Origin: Didymodactylos carnosus
Lineage: Eukaryota > Rotifera > Eurotatoria > Philodinida > Philodinidae
DNA length: 30,407 nucleotides
Assembly: GCA_905250885.1 (NCBI GenBank)
Contig: CAJNOQ010001557.1
Coordinates: forward strand, 1 to 30,407
Direction: 5' to 3'
Shown: piece after piece, positions 11,496 to 23,700 of the stretch
How positions within the stretch are numbered: the first letter of the stretch is position 1
How the letters are laid out: each line of letters starts with the position of its first letter
Position numbers and translations under genes: made by a program
The notes under the pieces: generated by a model
Told to the model about the DNA's origin: nothing
What the model saw: the letters and a program-made list of their open reading frames with translations, nothing else
Databases searched by the model: none

Positions 11496-12077
11496 ATATC
11501 CCCTGGCAAAAAATAGTTAGACTCGGTATTTTCACTATATCGTTACTATAAATTCACATTTTGAGAAAAATAAATATATGTTCGGATAGTCCGTTGAATT
11601 CTCTACAACCCTGTTGTTCGCTAAAAATAAATATAAGCACAAGAAAGGCATCTTCATCCTCAGATTCGCCAGAAATTCATTTTTTCCCGTCATTTTTTCA
11701 AATTGTTTTTTTTTCGTTTTCAGAAATTTTTCATTTCTTTTTAATACAGAAACGAGTCATTAAAAAGCTAAGTACATATTCTGAAAGCGTATGAAAATCT
11801 CTATCTCCCTGTATCGTAAAAATTTCTGAAAACGAGAAAAAAACAATTTGAAAGAATGACGGAAAAAAATGAATTTCCGGAGAATCTGAGAATGAAGATG
11901 CCTTTCTTGTGCTTATATTTATTTTTAGCGAACAACTGCGATTCAAAACATACTTATACAGGGTTGTAGACAATTCCACGGACTATCCGAACATATACGT
12001 ATTTTTCTCAAAATGTGAATTGATAGTAATGATATAGTGAAAACACCGAGTCTAACTATTTTTGGCCAGGGGGATAT
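11496..12077. mobile_element. Long palindromic MITE, possibly Tc1/mariner-like
   Basis: This is a near-palindrome of about 582 bp with arms of roughly 240 bp and a short centre near 11740-11815. Termini read ATATCCCCTGGCAAAAAATAG on the left and CTATTTTTGGCCAGGGGGATAT on the right. The arms include ACTCGGTATTTTCACTATAT and its complement near 12030-12050. The open frames at 11561-11794 (plus) and 11731-11979 (minus) translate to almost the same protein, because they are mirror copies in the two arms; they are not genes. The CCTGGCAAAAA terminus next to TA dinucleotides resembles Tc1/mariner-type ends, but I could not fix the target duplication. Confidence 0.8.
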
Positions 12078-13259
12078 CTGAATATTCTTGAGTATTTCTT
12101 GCAAAGAATCCATTTAGTACCTCCATTTATCGTTTTTGTCGAATGATGACAATTTTAGAGTTTGCATACCTAAAATGAATTGAAAACAACTAGGCATTTT
12201 TGAAAAGAATGTGTGTGACTATTTTTCGCAACATTTAACGAGATTTACTAATAGCTGCTCTTTTCACTATTCGAAAGCCAAGACTTGAAGGGATCTTTTC
12301 TGTTTCAAGGATTTTCACGCATTGGATTCCTAGGTGATGTATCGGATAAGTCTTTGAAATAGTAGATTGTTGCTCAAAAGATTTCATTAACTAATTGTTC
12401 TATTTTTACCAGGAGCTGATAGCCCAAAGCGTTCTCCATCGATGCACGCACGTTCAGAGACTCTACCTATCATGGCTCAGTTTTGCTCTACGTGTACTAA
12501 ACCAGCCAGCAAAACAAACTCAGAAGTCTTACACTAGTCGTTATTCACTTCTTCCAAACTACTTTTGAAAGTTCCAACAACTTGATGACCTAAATGAATT
12601 TGCTTTCATAGATACTATCCTTGTTCCACATAAAGCGACTCTTGAATTCGTTCATCCATGGAATCAAACTCTACCATACAAAACAGCAAGCCTCCTCATG
12701 TATCAACAAACGCGATCTCCGCATAAAGATTGCTCAATCTCGAGATATGTACTCTGCTCTGGTCCGATGCCAATGTCACTAGTGTCAAGATAATCTCGGC
12801 ACACAACTGAAATTTTTTTTGGCGATTATCACTTCACATTTTTCAACACTTTTAAGGTGATCTTAGACGGCAAACGACTACAAAATTCTTTTTGTCATAG
12901 TTTTGGAAACACTCAGCTAAAACTTATCGATCGCCCTAGGCACATAAAAATCTATAGAAATTGGACTGGAAAAATTTAATTAAATTCCCAATTGCGTAGA
13001 ATAGTTGATAGTAAAACTAGTTCTTCTTTTATTTTGTAGCAGATTGTCAAAATGTTTCAGTAATATTATTCAAAGTGTGTAATCCCTGTTTCACAGGTAA
13101 GTAATGAAGTCCCAGAATCCTGATTTGCCAAGATTTTTTGTCATAGACGTCATTTCTTAATCGTTATGGCAGCAATGACGTCATGTCTTGATGAAAATAC
13201 ACAAAAAAAAACAACGGAACATTTTCTCGCGACATAGTGGCAAAGTAAATAGTCGATAA
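12078..13259. other. Gene-poor stretch with a possible coding relic
   Basis: On the plus strand, about 12567-12800 is open in one frame for about 78 codons without an early ATG (KFQQLDDLNEFAFIDT near its start, PMPMSLVSR at its end). Just upstream, 12472 starts a short frame MAQFCSTCTKPASK with two cysteine pairs. The segment is less AT-rich than its surroundings. This could be a decayed gene or transposon fragment, and I do not recognise it. The 14-mer at 12419-12432 is shared with 8800-8813. A perfect TGACGTCA palindrome lies at 13176-13183. Confidence 0.3.
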
Positions 13260-16200
13260 TTTTTTTTTTTTGTGTGTGACATTTTCTTTTCGTTATATTC
13301 GCGTGATTATTATCGACAAAAAGAAAATCTGTAGAAATAAACGCAGTATAAAGGAAAACAAAACAAAAATGCAGAGTTTGTCTGCTTATCCATCCTTGAT
13401 GTTTACTTCATATGTCATCCTTTTCTTTAAATACGTTTTTTTCTTTTTTCCCAATGAAGGTCGTCGCTCATCATTTCAAAACTTTTATCAACTCTAGGGC
13501 AGCTACTCTACGACATTTTAATTAGAAAAATTCTTTTTTTTTTCTTCAATGATGAGATAATACGTAATAATGATAAAAATAGTCCTAGAGAATGAATACA
13601 AATAAGTAACAATATCTAGAGCAGATAAATTTTTAATTAACAAGAAATTGCAGATAATACAAACGAATATTTCTATGTATTCTAACAAGAAAAATGACAC
13701 GTAAGATTTTTTTAGCTGGTGCTTGCATTAAAACTCCCATTATGTGTTAAATTGTTATATAAAGCGATTGGTTTCACTATGCCATTTGTGGATTCCCGGA
13801 AGTCTTGTTGTCGTGTACTAGTAAAGAATAAACAACAATTGAGAAGCTCATAATATTTAGTGTCTCTTGTTGCTTGACTAGATTAGTACTGAACAGTTAA
13901 TGGCATTTTAGATGATGTTCTTGCAACAATGGCTGATAATTCCCTTCACAGCTGAAAACAGCTTAACATTGTGTCAAGACAGTTTTAAACAAACAGAAAA
14001 TGTGAGATATTGTTATTTTTCTGCTTTATTTAGCTAATCTTATAGCGATAATCATTCATTTGAATTTTTCCACAATTAAAACGGTATGCATGATCTTTCA
14101 TTAGTCTCGCAAAGCACGGAAAATATTGGACTTTTCTTTATTCTTTAGCTGCTGTGCAATTATAGCAAACAGCGTTGTTGGGTAGCAGTTAGCGATTAAA
14201 ACAATCAAATGTCAACAGTATGTAGTAATTAAGATAGCTGCACTGACTTATACACTTAAATAACTACAAAAGTGTCATCACACGAGATTTTGTATTTAAC
14301 GAGGAAAAATGTCAGATAGAATTTCAATTATTATTCGCAGCAGGCAAGTATTCAAATCATGTTTTGAATGCTGTAGATCAAAAACAGCAAAAACAGACAT
14401 GTAAATACTTTCAATGATGATCATCCAACTTTTAAAAAACTAGAGATCATGAAGACTTCGAGTTGATACGTGCAAAAAAAGAAGAATGTTTTATGTAGGC
14501 CTCAATTCTTCAACTATATGAGGGTAAATATTGTTGAAGTGAGTACATGTTGGGTTGTATCTGTTATTTTTTTCACACATATACCTAACTGGGCACATGA
14601 AGATTATGATGGTGTATTGAAACTGGGTATAAATACCACAGTTATAACAACAGTACAAAACAAGAGTAAAGCACTTTTGTTATCTTTCTGAAAATGTCCT
14701 GATGCACTAGGACACTATTCTTAGTACCAGCAACTCATTAGAATCTACAATCAAATTCGTAAGTAAAATTATCACATCGTTCACTGATCTTATTTTTATC
14801 TGATGGATCGATATTTGTGTGTGGTGAATCATTCAAAATACTTAGAAGCAAGAAGTGCTTTCACATGTTATAAATGATACAAACAAGTTTCTTGTCAGAT
14901 TTGGTTTGACGATATAGCCCCCAATCATTGCTTTTATGCTTCAGAATATTTGTCATAATCCAGTTAAGTTTCCGGAATGTTGAGAAGTTGACGCTGAATA
15001 GAAAAAGATATTACTTCTCTTGAATTGATCAAGTATTTTGAATTTTCTTATGATTATGCTTAGATACTAAAAGTTACAAAAAATGCAGTTGCAAGTTGCA
15101 CACTGCAAACAAAGTTGAAAGGTTAATGTTTCATAAGAGTGTGCTGTATGTTGATGCTGAAGTAGTTACAGGTAACAAGAATTTTCCATTCATCTAGTGG
15201 ATGTTTATTGAAGTTGCAGTTGTTGCCTTTCGTGATCACACACTTGACATTAATAAGAGTCTACGTGTGTTGTATGAGCTTTCATTTACTATTCAGAATG
15301 ATAATCAACAATAAAATTGTTACTTTATATTTTCATCAAAAAAGAGACTTTAAAAGGGAGAAGTTGTATAAAAGCACTTAAGTAACAGAAAAAGATAAGC
15401 AATATGCCCCTGATAAATCGTTCACATCATTTTAGTACTCGATCTTTTTTTGACGGAGCTCGATGCACGGGATAAATTTTGTGTTAATGGTGTTGAGGGT
15501 GTTGTATTTATATTCTTCATTTTTTTTTTACTCTCCATCAAATTTCCTTTTTTCTCCTCTTTTTCTCTTTATCTGCATTCTTCTTTATACTATCGTTAAC
15601 GCCCGTTTTGCCATGGCCGTCACCGTCAATATATATACGTTATTGTTCTCATTTCTTCGACATATTCAATAAGAAGAAAAAAAAAGAGCCACATAATGGG
15701 GAAACTACAATGAAAAAAGAAACGAAACGTTGGCCCTTATCCAAATAGTTAAGTTTTCATTGTGTACAGTTATGTCATCGATTTTCATGCGACCTTTATG
15801 GATGATGGTTACTAATGTTTTATGTCTTGTGGTCAATCAATGATGGATTGTACACTCCTTTTTGGTCCATACACCTGTTTTCAACTCGTTCTTTCTCTCT
15901 CTCTCTCGCTCTGCATTTCTCTTCTTGCAAAAATGAAATGTTTATTGTGAGAAATGGATATCCTTCACTTTTTCTCTTATTTCTTCGACAAAATGCACAC
16001 ACCAACACATGGAGTGAAAATGAAAACTTTTAATTTTTTGTAAGTATCAAACGAAGGTTAATTAGAAAAGAATGTTTTTATATATAATCATATTTCTGTT
16101 TTAGCAAACAGCAATTTCTCTTTTCTGTTAGTAAGACTTTATTTAATACCATTAGGATTAAAATGTTGGGAAGAGCTTCCAAAGGTGTAGAATTTGGGCA

Positions 16201-16974
16201 TGTGATAATTCTGGCTTTTATTACCAATAAGCCACTTTTTTCTTCAGATCAATATTGACCATGGATGATGTCATCAACCATGTAATTTATGTAAAGCAGA
16301 AGCATGATATTGAAAAAGAGTAGGATGCAGGAAACAAAAAAAAAAGTTGTCGGTTATTAATGCTTATTCGAGCATATCGTCGTAGTTGTTAGTACGGCAC
16401 AATGATCTCATTAAAATAAAATAGACGCAAAGCTTTCATAAGGAATTATACGCACAATATATCATCTGTTCGATTTAATTAGTTTCATAGTTATGTAAGC
16501 TCACGTCAGTCTTACAACGAGATCAATTGTTAAAAATCTAACGTTCATTCACGTTTTCAAGAGATAACGCTTTTGAATGTGTCTTGGAATACTTCAGACG
16601 ACTTACAGTATGAAAAGTTGATAAATCTTTAAACTATTCAATTACAAAAGTTTTCTTGATTAGAACTTTAGTCACTCAAAACACTAATGGAAATGTATTG
16701 AATTTTAGACATAGATTTTATCTGATGTTGTATAAAACAACAAGTTTTTGAGATTTTTTTTGTTTTTTTTTGTTTGTCTTTTATTTTAGATTTCTTTCTT
16801 TCATTTGTTCTCTTATTTCAGAAAACTAGTTTATTCTTTATCGATTATTCTGACAGAGCACATTGGCTCATTTTCTTCTTTTCTCATTCTTTATCGTCAT
16901 TATTTCATTAACGTAAAACAACATTCACAGATCGAATGGTAGGTACTGTATATTCACTCTATCACCATGACGTT
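13260..16974. other. Long gene-free AT-rich tract with simple repeats
   Basis: A T-run followed by TG repeats lies at about 13260-13277. A CT microsatellite (seven TC units) lies at 15894-15907 inside a T-rich segment of 15500-16000, and long T-runs occur near 16750-16790. The open frames in this interval (for example 13270-13497, 14470-14691, 15463-15672 and 15815-16033) are short and biased to Phe/Leu/Ser by T-rich sequence. None has a motif or splice context. If the main gene has upstream non-coding exons they could lie here, but I cannot place them. Confidence 0.45.
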
Positions 16975-17655
16975 TAATCTCTGTTTAAAAGAAGGATAGT
17001 GATGATTCACATTTTTATAATTATATTTGACAGAAATAGATAGATATGAAATGTTAGAGTGCACGCATATCCTAGATGCATCTTTATGAAAAAGGCAAAA
17101 TGTGAGTTTTAATGTGATGTAACAAATGGATCGTTGAAGAATTATTGCTTCATCCTATGTGCAATTCAACGTATCACCGATGCTTACAAGATTCAACAGC
17201 ATACGTCGGTCATTTAGTGAAACAATGTGGCAAAGAAAGTAAACCGGTTACGACAGAGAAAAGAATCATAAATCAGTGAAGATCAAATTAATGTCTTTTT
17301 TGAAAAAGTAAATGTTTTTATCAGATTAGTCCTCTTAAAATTTATATAACGAGAGATAGTACAACATTCTAAATGTACAACGTACTCTTGTCATAACTGA
17401 CAACATGTTTCAAGTAAGTTTAGTTTGGTAGTATTCGTTTTTTGTTGCGATAACCTCTTCAGTAAATCTAAATGTGACAATGATTTTTCAAAGATCCACC
17501 TATGGGATACAATATTGGATTTCGCACTTTCTTTTCTATTTCATCATAGAGATGTGTCGAGGATGTGCACTCTAACATTTTCCTATCTCTATCTATTTCC
17601 GTCAAATATAATGAGAAAAACGTGAATCATCAATATTTTTCTTTTAAATGAGATA
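16975..17655. repeat. Long inverted repeat directly upstream of the main gene
   Basis: The left arm, about 16975-17170, pairs with the right arm, about 17460-17655. Strong blocks are GTGATGATTCAC (near 16999) with GTGAATCATCA (near 17622), TATTTGACAGAAATAGATAGA with TCTATCTATTTCCGTCAAATA, and ATGTTAGAGTGCACGC with GTGCACTCTAACAT. Weaker pairing continues inward (GGATCGTTGAAGAATTATTG with CAATGATTTTTCAAAGATCC). About 290 bp lies between the arms. The open frame 17425-17625 falls in the right arm and is not a gene. The element ends about 53 bp before the start codon at 17709, so it occupies the probable 5' UTR or core promoter. Confidence 0.8.
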
Positions 17656-17708
17656 GTTCATTCAACGAAACTTAGAGTGACACAAGAACAAAATTTATAT
17701 CGTTGAAA

Positions 17709-20700
17709 ATGATTAGATTACCAACTGGAACCCATATTCAAATATCAAATATGGTCGATGAAAAACCCACGATTGAACAACAAAGACGAGCCGAACTAAA
17801 ACATCGTCTTAGTAACAGAGAAGCAGTTGACTTTAGTTCACGATTAGAAAGATTTTCGTGGACACAAGTCAATGAATATTGTTTATTGCCAACTATCTTT
17901 AGGTACGTAAAAAAAAACATGCTCATACATTTTTTTTTTGTTCAACTGACCTAATCTGGGTTAATGAATGTGACTTAGTTACTGACGTGAGAGTGATGTT
18001 TTGGCTTGGAGAGAGGGAGATTTGAATGAAACAGACAGCTAAGTTGATTCAGTACGGTAAAGTATATAGTAGACAAGTCTTGTACGTATTAGATGTTTCA
18101 AAGTTGATCAACTGATTTTCGATTGCGCCTTGCTTATAATAGGTTTGTGTAAAACATAAGTGGAAAATGTTTTTGTATGAGTGTCCTTTTATCATCGCAT
18201 CATATCATTTTCCTTTTTCCAACAAAAGAAAAGGTGAAAACGATGTCTGACTTGCATCCGTTATCAACGGAAAGAGAAAAACGCACGTGGATAATAGCAA
18301 TGTAATGTTAGAAATAAGGAAAGAAACATAATGCTTTACAACTTTTTTAAGAATAAATATAAATAACTAAAATAATCGAAACGTATGAACATTCTATAAT
18401 TCGTTACATCGAAATAATTTAATTATCATCTCACATGTGATATAGACAAAAGCAATATGGAATTCTGCTTTTCATCACTATTTCATTAATGTACTAACAT
18501 ATTTTTATGTAAAGGTTTATTAATTGTATTTATCAAAATGACATTCGTGTTCTGTGTATCACATGTTTACTTCGCATAGTTTACCACATGATATGAAGCA
18601 CTGATAATGAACGAAAGTCTAGGCATGTGCAAGTTCGAATATAATCTATCAACCGATTGTTACAAATTAACAGTGCTAACAATGAGTACAAACCTCGAAA
18701 ACAAATGAACTCGAAAACTTTTCTACATTCATCATCAAGAAGATTTAACAATGCTATTATGTTAAAGGTGAAAAGTGCGGTGTGGGACGATGCATCCCAT
18801 CACGTCACAGATTATTGTGATTCTAAAGTCAAACTTCTATTCTCAATAAAGCTTATAATCTTAATCAAAGATAATACTTAATTCATAATACACTTTATCA
18901 AAAAGCAACAACAACTACTTTTAGAGTAACGACCAAGCGCTAGATCAAAGAGTGTTGCTTATTTTGGATAATCTGGACGCGGCTGTTGAAAGAATCGAGC
19001 ATAGTCAAGTTCAAAAGGGATATATCGCTGATGTGATTTTGTAGTTTCATGTGAAAATAAAGTTTGAATGAGAAATCAGAATTTTTATTAGATAACGGCG
19101 CTTCAGATGTGTCAGACAATTCTGACGACACCCATTTCATCCCAAAAATCAAAAATGGCACTGTTTATACTTAATGACGTCACTTCTTTTTCTGTGATAT
19201 CGTTACGCAATTCAAAAGGGCTTTCTAACAGCAACAACGTCTTGTTAAGGGCTATTTTCGTTCTTAATGCTTTTTTTTACTCTCAACTTGCTTCTGAGTT
19301 TTACTTTTACAATCTTTTCCCATTCTTACATCATACTCATAAAACATTCATACAAAGGAAAAAAAGAAAACGTTTCACGTTCTTCCTCTAAAGTCTTTGA
19401 ATTTCAGCCAGGTGGAAGATTTTGGAGACAAGTTTCTGGAAATCCGACGTCGGAACATACTGGATTATACCACCCGGAATTCGTGCCGGAAGATGTCGGA
19501 GAAGCTCTGACCCGATCCTTCAAGTTCCAGACATCGGATTTCGCCGGGTTTGACAGAATGTGACCGGTTTTAAGGCTAAAAGTAGCCTTAAATTTTTTTA
19601 TTTCATGTTCGTTTTAGTTAATTTTCTAGTGGCTCCTTCCTCTGTTCATTCGCGAGAGTGGAAGGACCCACTAACTACGATGTGTATAACATGTCCGTTG
19701 AACAGTGTGATGACTCACACTGTTATGAATTTGAAAAGAAAAACATCTCGTTTTTTCATTTTCTGCAGTGTCGTATTTAAGTGCTGCTGCTGCTGCAAAA
19801 TAAAATGGCGGATATATTATGTGCACAGAAAATAAAGAATAAAGAAGTGCACACCACAGGATCCGTTAATTTCCTATGACCGGAAGTTAACGGATCGGAT
19901 CTTCGAATCCCTCAGGATCCAGATAGTGGAACGCAAAGAAATTAGGGTATTCCGATTGCTGGATGTGGTCGGATGTACAAAATCCGGAAATCACTGGAAT
20001 TAAACGGATCTGATAAATTCGATCTGGACATTAAATAAAACACACTTTGATTTGTTTCATTCATTCAAAGGGATTAATTTTCTTTTTATTATCATGTGTA
20101 AGGCATGCATTAATAAAAAAGCTAATCGAAACTGAGTATTTTTTTCACTCACGCGAGAGAATTGTGCTTCTTATTGTAGAAAGAAAAAGAAATAAGAAGT
20201 AATAGTTCTATATTTCAAAATGAAATGAATAAGAATACGAAGCAATTGTTCCCTTCACGAAACGCGTTGCTTCTAACAATGAATTTTTGAGGGCTTTATT
20301 ACTAGAGAGATGAAAAAACAGATCATAACGGGTATATTTTGAAACATAAATTGGTTTATATTCCAGGATGATTATAGTTGCTATACGGTTGTCGAAGTAA
20401 AATATGATTTGTCGTAAAAATTATTTTTCCCTAAACGAATGATGCGAGAATCACTGTTAACTGTTGAACAAAACCCATAAAATATTGCTTCTTTAACGGT
20501 CTTTTAGAAAGCAGAGACCGCGTTAGATATGCATTCCATTACTTGAGATTTTACGGTAAAGTCTTAGAACAGTAAATTATATCGGCCTATAAAAAATTTC
20601 AATCAGGAAGAGATCAAAAGTTCTTCCATAACAAAATTTTATAGAGAAATATATTGTAAATCTTATGAGACATCTCCGATGTTTGAGTGACTTTTAGTTA

Positions 20701-23700
20701 AGGCAGGAGTCCTTTTGATAACTGGCAGAGGCGAGGACAGAGAAAACAGGTCTAAACCCGTACTGTAGTCGAATATTCCCCATCGAAGCCAAACTTTACT
20801 CAAACTTTATAGATGTCTTATAAGATTTACAATATATTTCTCTACAAAATTTTATTGTGGAAGAAACTATGTATCTTTTTCTGACAGAAATTATTATAAA
20901 CGAGTTGCAAAGCTCTTTTGCGCGTGGGTACTCTTAATATCATCATAGTATCATTATGTTATATCTTTCCTACAAGCTATTCTCCTTACCGTCATCATTG
21001 ACTGAGTTGAGAGACATTTTTCGGAATGGTTATTTGAAATGTATCAGCATCGTACACAAAATATTCCATCACAGATCATCCTTGACAAAATCAAAGCTGT
21101 TGCCGAATGGCGTTGTTGCATTTATCTTGTGGCAGGTCAATTCAAAAGAGTTACAAAAGAGTCACATCAAACAGTTGTATGACGTGAGAATGGCGATACT
21201 TTAATGATTATAGCTAACCATCAAATACAGATTACAGCTTCTTACCAATGCATTCAACTTTTTCCTTACGAAAAACCGTCACCAAGAGACATACCCCCTC
21301 CCTCTCCCCATAATAGAAGACCATTGCCAATTATATGACTTGAAAGCCAAACAGAAGACCACTGATCCTCTATTATGTCCCCGAAAAAAAATTGGAAAAT
21401 ACCCTATAGCGGACTTGTCAAAAACATTTCGCCAAAACGTACTTCTAATAGGGAATGGACTCATCTTTTGTAAGCATTAAGAATCATTGTGAGGATGCTG
21501 GATTGTTGTTGTTGTAGGGACGGTATTAATAGTAGAGACGAGTATTTATGTGTTCAAATGTTAGAACAGAAATTATTTTCCCATTATCCTCAACAAATAT
21601 TTGATTACTGTGTTCAACACTATCCTATTCGATTTTACTCAATCACACAACATGAAGCTGATTTATTAAACAGAATTAATTCTTGGCATACGAACACTGC
21701 GTACGGTAATTATGTTTATACGATTTCAGATCAAATAACACAATTGACATCATTCAAAATATTTTACAATCTTCTAAGGTAGGCAAAAAAAGAAGATATC
21801 GGAATCCTCATAAAGTCATTTTTGGTTCGTAGAACGACAGTACTTACGCCCATTCAATCAATGCATCCTCATTTAAAGTCTACTCCAATTTCTCAAATAC
21901 CTGCGCATATATCACCGACTAACGCGTCAAATTTATTCAGTTTTTGGGCATCAATTCCACCATATCAAGGACAAGAACTACCACAATCAAATCGTGTTAT
22001 TGCACCAAAAATAATCAGACCTAAAGCTCAAATAGCACATAAGCAACAAACGAAACATTCGCCCTTGATATTTATGACAAAAAAGCAAAAGAATATTCAA
22101 AAACAACAGGTGCTATCATCAGAGACAAACGCACAAACCAAGCAAATTTCCAAACTATCAAAAGCCGGTAAAAAAAATTTCAGTTACTGTATTATATACA
22201 TTCCTGTGTTAACTTTGCAAAATCCAATATCTGACTGGATAAATGAGACATTTATTCGAAAAAACAAATTATTATTCTGAAAGTTTAATAAACAGTTCAC
22301 AGTAGCTTAACGCTTCAATAAAATGGTTTGGGTTTATTCAAGTGTTAAGCGATTTTTCGAATATTTTTTGTTTAGTAATATCAGATTCACATGCCTCTCA
22401 TCCTCTGGCAGCATCGCCTGTTACAAATATAAAACTACCAGAAAGTGTGAATATTCTACAAGAACCAATAGTATCACATGAACTTCAGAATCAATTATCT
22501 GCTGCAACCCCAGGTACTTAATTATTAAATGCCTCTTTATAGATTTATTTATACTGCCCTTTGTCATTCTGGGAACTAGCGAACGCCTTTTTTTGTAAGA
22601 AGATCATGTAGCATTTGTGCCCTAGTTTATTGCGCGTAACAATGAATAAGCACTATGTTTGCCATCTAAAATAAGAATATAAACTTCCCGAATTTATTCT
22701 GTTGAGTAAAGAAAAAATCAGCTAATGGTTGGTGACTAGCAAGTAAACATGTTGTGGGAAAGTGGAAACGAGAGACTTTCTTCGTGAATTAAATAAGCGA
22801 TTATCGGCTGCTATACTGTGATGCTAGAATAAATTGTATTAGATAGCAGAAAAAATCAGAACATCACAAACACATAAAAACATTTTCCAGATCAAAATTT
22901 TTCTAGCTAAGTCAAAAGATTCCACACTTTTGTTACGAATAGATTAGTAAAAATTGGAAAAGAGCTCATTCATTTCAGTGACATTCAACACAATTTCTTT
23001 AACTTCATTAGATAATCGTTCTTCATCGAGACAAGATGCAAAAATGACTTATAATAATTCAGTAAGTTAGATAGCTAGAACTATTTATGAGAAAGATAAA
23101 GAGGTTTTTCTTGTTTTCAGGCGAAGAACCCTCCATTATTACGTCCATTGTCAACTCCATCAACCACCAACGGCAAAAATTTCCATCGTTACATCGTATT
23201 CCAAGGTGAACAAATGTTATGCTATTATACGTCTCAGAGTGATAGTAGTGGTACAGAGATCAAAGCATGTCAGTGTCTTGCACTACAAGACGTAATAAGA
23301 CTATTTTTTTCTAAATCAAATATCGACAGATTAATTCGATTATGTCGATTAAAACAAGTGACACGATATAAACCGGATAAAACTACGAATGTCGATTCTA
23401 ATTTGCGACTAGTAAGTATCGAAGATTTACAGAAACACTGGAGTTATATAACCAAAGAAATGGATGGTACACAACAGCAAAAAACAGGTTCGGTCTTACA
23501 AAAATCTTTGCATTGCACAAATTTTAATTTTGTACACTATAACAGTGTATTGCGTGTTTAGAACCATTGAAAAACTCAACAGATCACACCTTGATGAAGT
23601 CGAACAAAATAATCGTCAATAATTCTGTCGTTAAAACAACAACAGTGCCACTGAGAGACACGCAGCAAAAGAATTTATCAAATAATGCTTCTATAATCAA

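Larger units (their letters stand above)
17903..21517 (+). other. Intron 1 of the main gene, 3.6 kb, repeat-laden
   Basis: The donor is AG|GTACGT and the acceptor GTTGTTGTAG|G. The phase-2 junction rebuilds an Arg codon, joining ...LLPTIF-R-DGINSRDEY. It is 8 to 67 times longer than the other five introns. Contents, left to right: AT-rich DNA to about 19390, a GC-richer hairpin cluster (19400-20040), more AT-rich DNA, and a fold-back at 20583-20904. Short open frames inside (18657-18881, 19107-19391, 19267-19563, 19560-19835, 20956-21204) show no motif and do not fit as extra exons. A TGACGTCA palindrome lies at 19175-19182. An unrecognised small exon cannot be excluded. Confidence 0.75.

Noticed and set aside
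11561-11979. A pair of convergent open frames encoding nearly identical peptides
   Set aside because: They are the two arms of one palindromic element, so the similarity is structural and not evidence of genes.
13176-13183. TGACGTCA palindromes here and at 19175-19182 as CRE regulatory sites
   Set aside because: Two isolated 8-mers without promoter context can occur by chance in 30 kb.
15815-16033. Overlapping open frames on both strands around the CT microsatellite
   Set aside because: They are driven by low-complexity CT/GA sequence and have no motif.
19267-19563. Open frame with a GRFWRQVSGNP stretch as an extra exon of the main gene
   Set aside because: An acceptor-like TTTCAG precedes it, but no donor leads in phase to exon 2. 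The direct exon 1-2 junction already restores the frame, and the region is repeat-like.
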